From assembly GCA_046541575.1 (NCBI GenBank), contig JBKHDA010000008.1:1-53506 (forward strand): a stretch of 53,506 nucleotides of DNA. The letters are read 5' to 3'. A program made the translations under genes and the position numbers. Source of the stretch: Halanaerobium sp046541575 (lineage in GTDB: Bacteria > Bacillota > Halanaerobiia > Halanaerobiales > Halanaerobiaceae). The stretch's first letter is position 1; each line of letters starts with the position of its first letter. The notes under the pieces are model-generated. The model saw only the letters and a program-made list of their open reading frames with translations, ran no database searches and had not been told where the DNA came from. Shown in pieces: positions 51,971-53,506 of the stretch.

Positions 51971-53152
51971 ATGAGAACGGTTGGAACAGAAGTAAGAGGT
52001 ATCAGAGCCCCTATAGTTAAAGAGGGAGATCAGCTGGTTAATATTGTTGTTGAGTCTTTAAAAAAGTCGATAAAAGCAGAAGGGGTTAAACTCAGAGATA
52101 AAGATGTTCTGGGAGTTACTGAATCTTTAGTTGCTCGAGCTCAGGGTAATTATATTGATCTTGACGATATCGCAGCTGAAATTGAGAAAAATTTTGAAGG
52201 GGACTCAATTGGAATTGTATTTCCTATTTTGAGCCGAAATCGTTTTTCTATGATTTTAAAAGGAATTGCCCGCAGCGGCAAGAAGATTTATCTACAGTTA
52301 AGCTATCCCAATGATGAAGTAGGAAATCCTCTTTTAGATTCTCGAAAAATTTATGACTTAAAAATTGACCCCTATAACTATGTCATCAGCGAAGAAGAGT
52401 ATTATCAAAAATTTGGAGATTTTAAACATCCATTTACAGGCGTTAATTATGTTGATCTATATAAAGAAATTGCTGCTGAAACAGAAATTGAAATAATAGC
52501 AGCAAATCAGCCGCAGACAATACTGAATTATACAGATCAAATAATTGCTGCTGATATTCATACTCGAGAAAGGACAAAAGAAATTTTAAGAGAAAATGGT
52601 GCCTACAAGGTTATTAGTTTAGATCAGCTTTGTAATCAGAATCAGGGTAAAGGATATAATCCAGATTACGGACTACTGGGTTCTAATAAGGCCTCTGAAA
52701 ATCGTTTAAAACTTTTTCCAAAAGATGGACAGCAGTTTGTTGAGGCAGTACAAAAGGAAATAAAAGAATTTAGTGGTCAAGAAGTAGAAGTGATGATTTA
52801 TGGAGATGGTGCTTTTAAAGATCCTGCAGCTAAAATCTGGGAGCTTGCAGATCCCGTTGTGTCTCCAGCTTATACCAGCGGATTAGAGGGAACTCCCAAT
52901 GAAGTTAAATTAAAATATTTAGCTGATAATGAGCTTAAAGACTTAAAGGGAACAGAACTTTTAGAAGCTATGAAAGATGAAATTAAAGAAAAAGAAACTG
53001 ATTTAACTGCCAATATTAAGGCACAGGGAACAACTCCCAGAAGGTTAACAGATTTGCTTGGAAGTTTATGTGACTTAGTTAGCGGCAGTGGAGATAAGGG
53101 GACGCCAATAATTTTAATTCAGGGCTATTTTGATAATTTGGCAGATGAATAA
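51971..53152 (+). CDS. CofE-like F420:gamma-glutamyl ligase family protein
   Basis: A 393-residue protein similar to coenzyme F420-0:L-glutamate ligase (CofE family): VRGIRAPIVKEGDQL, DKDVLGVTESLVARAQGNYI, FPILSRNRFSMILKGIAR, and a late region GDGAFKDPAAKIWELADPVV resembling the GTP/metal site. It is much longer than CofE (about 250) and no F420 biosynthesis genes are visible, so it may add glutamate to another acceptor. The ATG at 51971 with GAGGTG upstream is chosen over a GTG at 51962. It lies 38 bases before the DegV-type gene. Confidence 0.8.
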   Translation: MRTVGTEVRGIRAPIVKEGDQLVNIVVESLKKSIKAEGVKLRDKDVLGVTESLVARAQGNYIDLDDIAAEIEKNFEGDSIGIVFPILSRNRFSMILKGIARSGKKIYLQLSYPNDEVGNPLLDSRKIYDLKIDPYNYVISEEEYYQKFGDFKHPFTGVNYVDLYKEIAAETEIEIIAANQPQTILNYTDQIIAADIHTRERTKEILRENGAYKVISLDQLCNQNQGKGYNPDYGLLGSNKASENRLKLFPKDGQQFVEAVQKEIKEFSGQEVEVMIYGDGAFKDPAAKIWELADPVVSPAYTSGLEGTPNEVKLKYLADNELKDLKGTELLEAMKDEIKEKETDLTANIKAQGTTPRRLTDLLGSLCDLVSGSGDKGTPIILIQGYFDNLADE

Positions 53153-53190
53153 ATTATTTTAAAGTCATTAATAACAAAGGAGAAGAAATA

Positions 53191-53506
53191 ATGAAGGAAA
53201 AAATTGCAGTTGTAACTGACAGTACTTCAGATTTGACAAAGGCTGATTTAGAAAAGTATGGAATCGAATCAATTCCACTAAAAGTTATTTACAGTGATCA
53301 GCAGTTTCATGATCGAGTTGATATAACACCAGCCGAGGTTTATGAAAGTTTTGAGCATGAAATACCAACAACATCAATGCCTTCTCCCCAGGAAATCATG
53401 GATGTCTATAATAAATTAAAAGATGAGGGATATACCCATATTATCTCTATTCATATTTCCAGCGGACTTTCTGCAACTTACAGTAACTGTATGATGGTTT
53501 CTGATC
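53191..53506 (+). CDS. DegV-family fatty-acid-binding protein (3' end cut off)
   Basis: The first 105 residues of a DegV/FakB-type protein run off the window end. The signature is KIAVVTDSTSDLTKADLEKY, then GIESIPLKVIYSD, IPTTSMPSPQEIMDVYNKL and ISIHISSGLSATYSN, where the Ser/Thr residues hold the fatty-acid carboxylate. FakB proteins present fatty acids to the kinase FakA. AAGGAGAAG precedes the ATG. No stop codon occurs in frame to the end. Confidence 0.92.
   Translation, partial: MKEKIAVVTDSTSDLTKADLEKYGIESIPLKVIYSDQQFHDRVDITPAEVYESFEHEIPTTSMPSPQEIMDVYNKLKDEGYTHIISIHISSGLSATYSNCMMVSD

Noticed and set aside
1..53506. CRISPR array, prophage or integron
   Set aside because: No regularly spaced repeats with unique spacers, no phage structural or integrase genes, and no attachment-site duplication were seen.

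Overview
The window looks like a chromosomal stretch of an AT-rich, strictly anaerobic diderm Firmicute, most likely Halanaerobiales and plausibly Halanaerobium. This is inferred from gene content and style and was not checked against a database. The main reasons are strong AGGAGG-type ribosome binding sites, frequent TTG/GTG starts and T-rich hairpin terminators, combined with outer-membrane machinery: a TolC/HlyD/RND tripartite pump, a patatin fused to an apparent C-terminal beta-barrel, and a small OmpA/OmpW-like barrel ending in Phe. Solute-binding proteins carry signal-peptidase-I-type leaders rather than lipoboxes. Halanaerobium is also known for producing sulfide from thiosulfate, which fits the several exported rhodaneses here. 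No CRISPR array, rRNA, tRNA, prophage or intact transposase was seen.

Layout. 1-2932: a polar amino-acid ABC importer (binding protein cut by the window edge, permease, ATPase, permease). 2933-3290: gene-poor, with a terminator, a frameshifted sensor-domain relic and two inverted copies of a short repeat. 3291-6458: cobalamin adenosyltransferase, a DUF188 protein, a UMF1-type transporter and a zinc phospholipase C-like protein. 6492-16694: a sulfur-related region with an exported rhodanese on the minus strand, a nucleoside hydrolase with its PucR-type regulator, a TusA-like protein, an ABC importer resembling E. coli YnjBCD, and two tandemly duplicated exported rhodaneses. 16847-19631: two glycosyltransferase-type proteins of the kind annotated for arsenosugar synthesis, a sugar-kinase-like phosphotransferase and a CsoR-type copper sensor. 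19673-27701: YdcF, a PHP phosphoesterase, isocitrate dehydrogenase with aconitase B (the oxidative branch to 2-oxoglutarate), and a UvrD-type helicase. 27744-30611: a SAM-I riboswitch controlling metNIQ. 31200-37738: a TetR-autoregulated RND efflux operon. 37902-40432: two outer-membrane proteins. 40649-46076: ferritin-like protein, GIY-YIG protein, murB, an orphan ParB, deoB, a DRTGG-domain protein and a LysR regulator. 46077-46570: a 278-nt inverted-repeat element. 46571-53506: full-length purL, a SHOCT protein, a PAS-GGDEF cyclase, a CofE-like ligase and the start of a DegV protein.

The points most worth a second look are: (i) a 37-nt dispersed repeat present in four copies in both orientations, always at gene borders, one copy of which supplies the last residues and the stop codon of purL; (ii) the inverted-repeat element with two internal hairpins upstream of purL; (iii) the YnjBCD-like importer grouped with TusA and duplicated rhodaneses, a candidate uptake and transfer route for a sulfur compound; (iv) a SAM riboswitch followed by two terminators in tandem, the second of which is complementary to the 5' edge of the aptamer.
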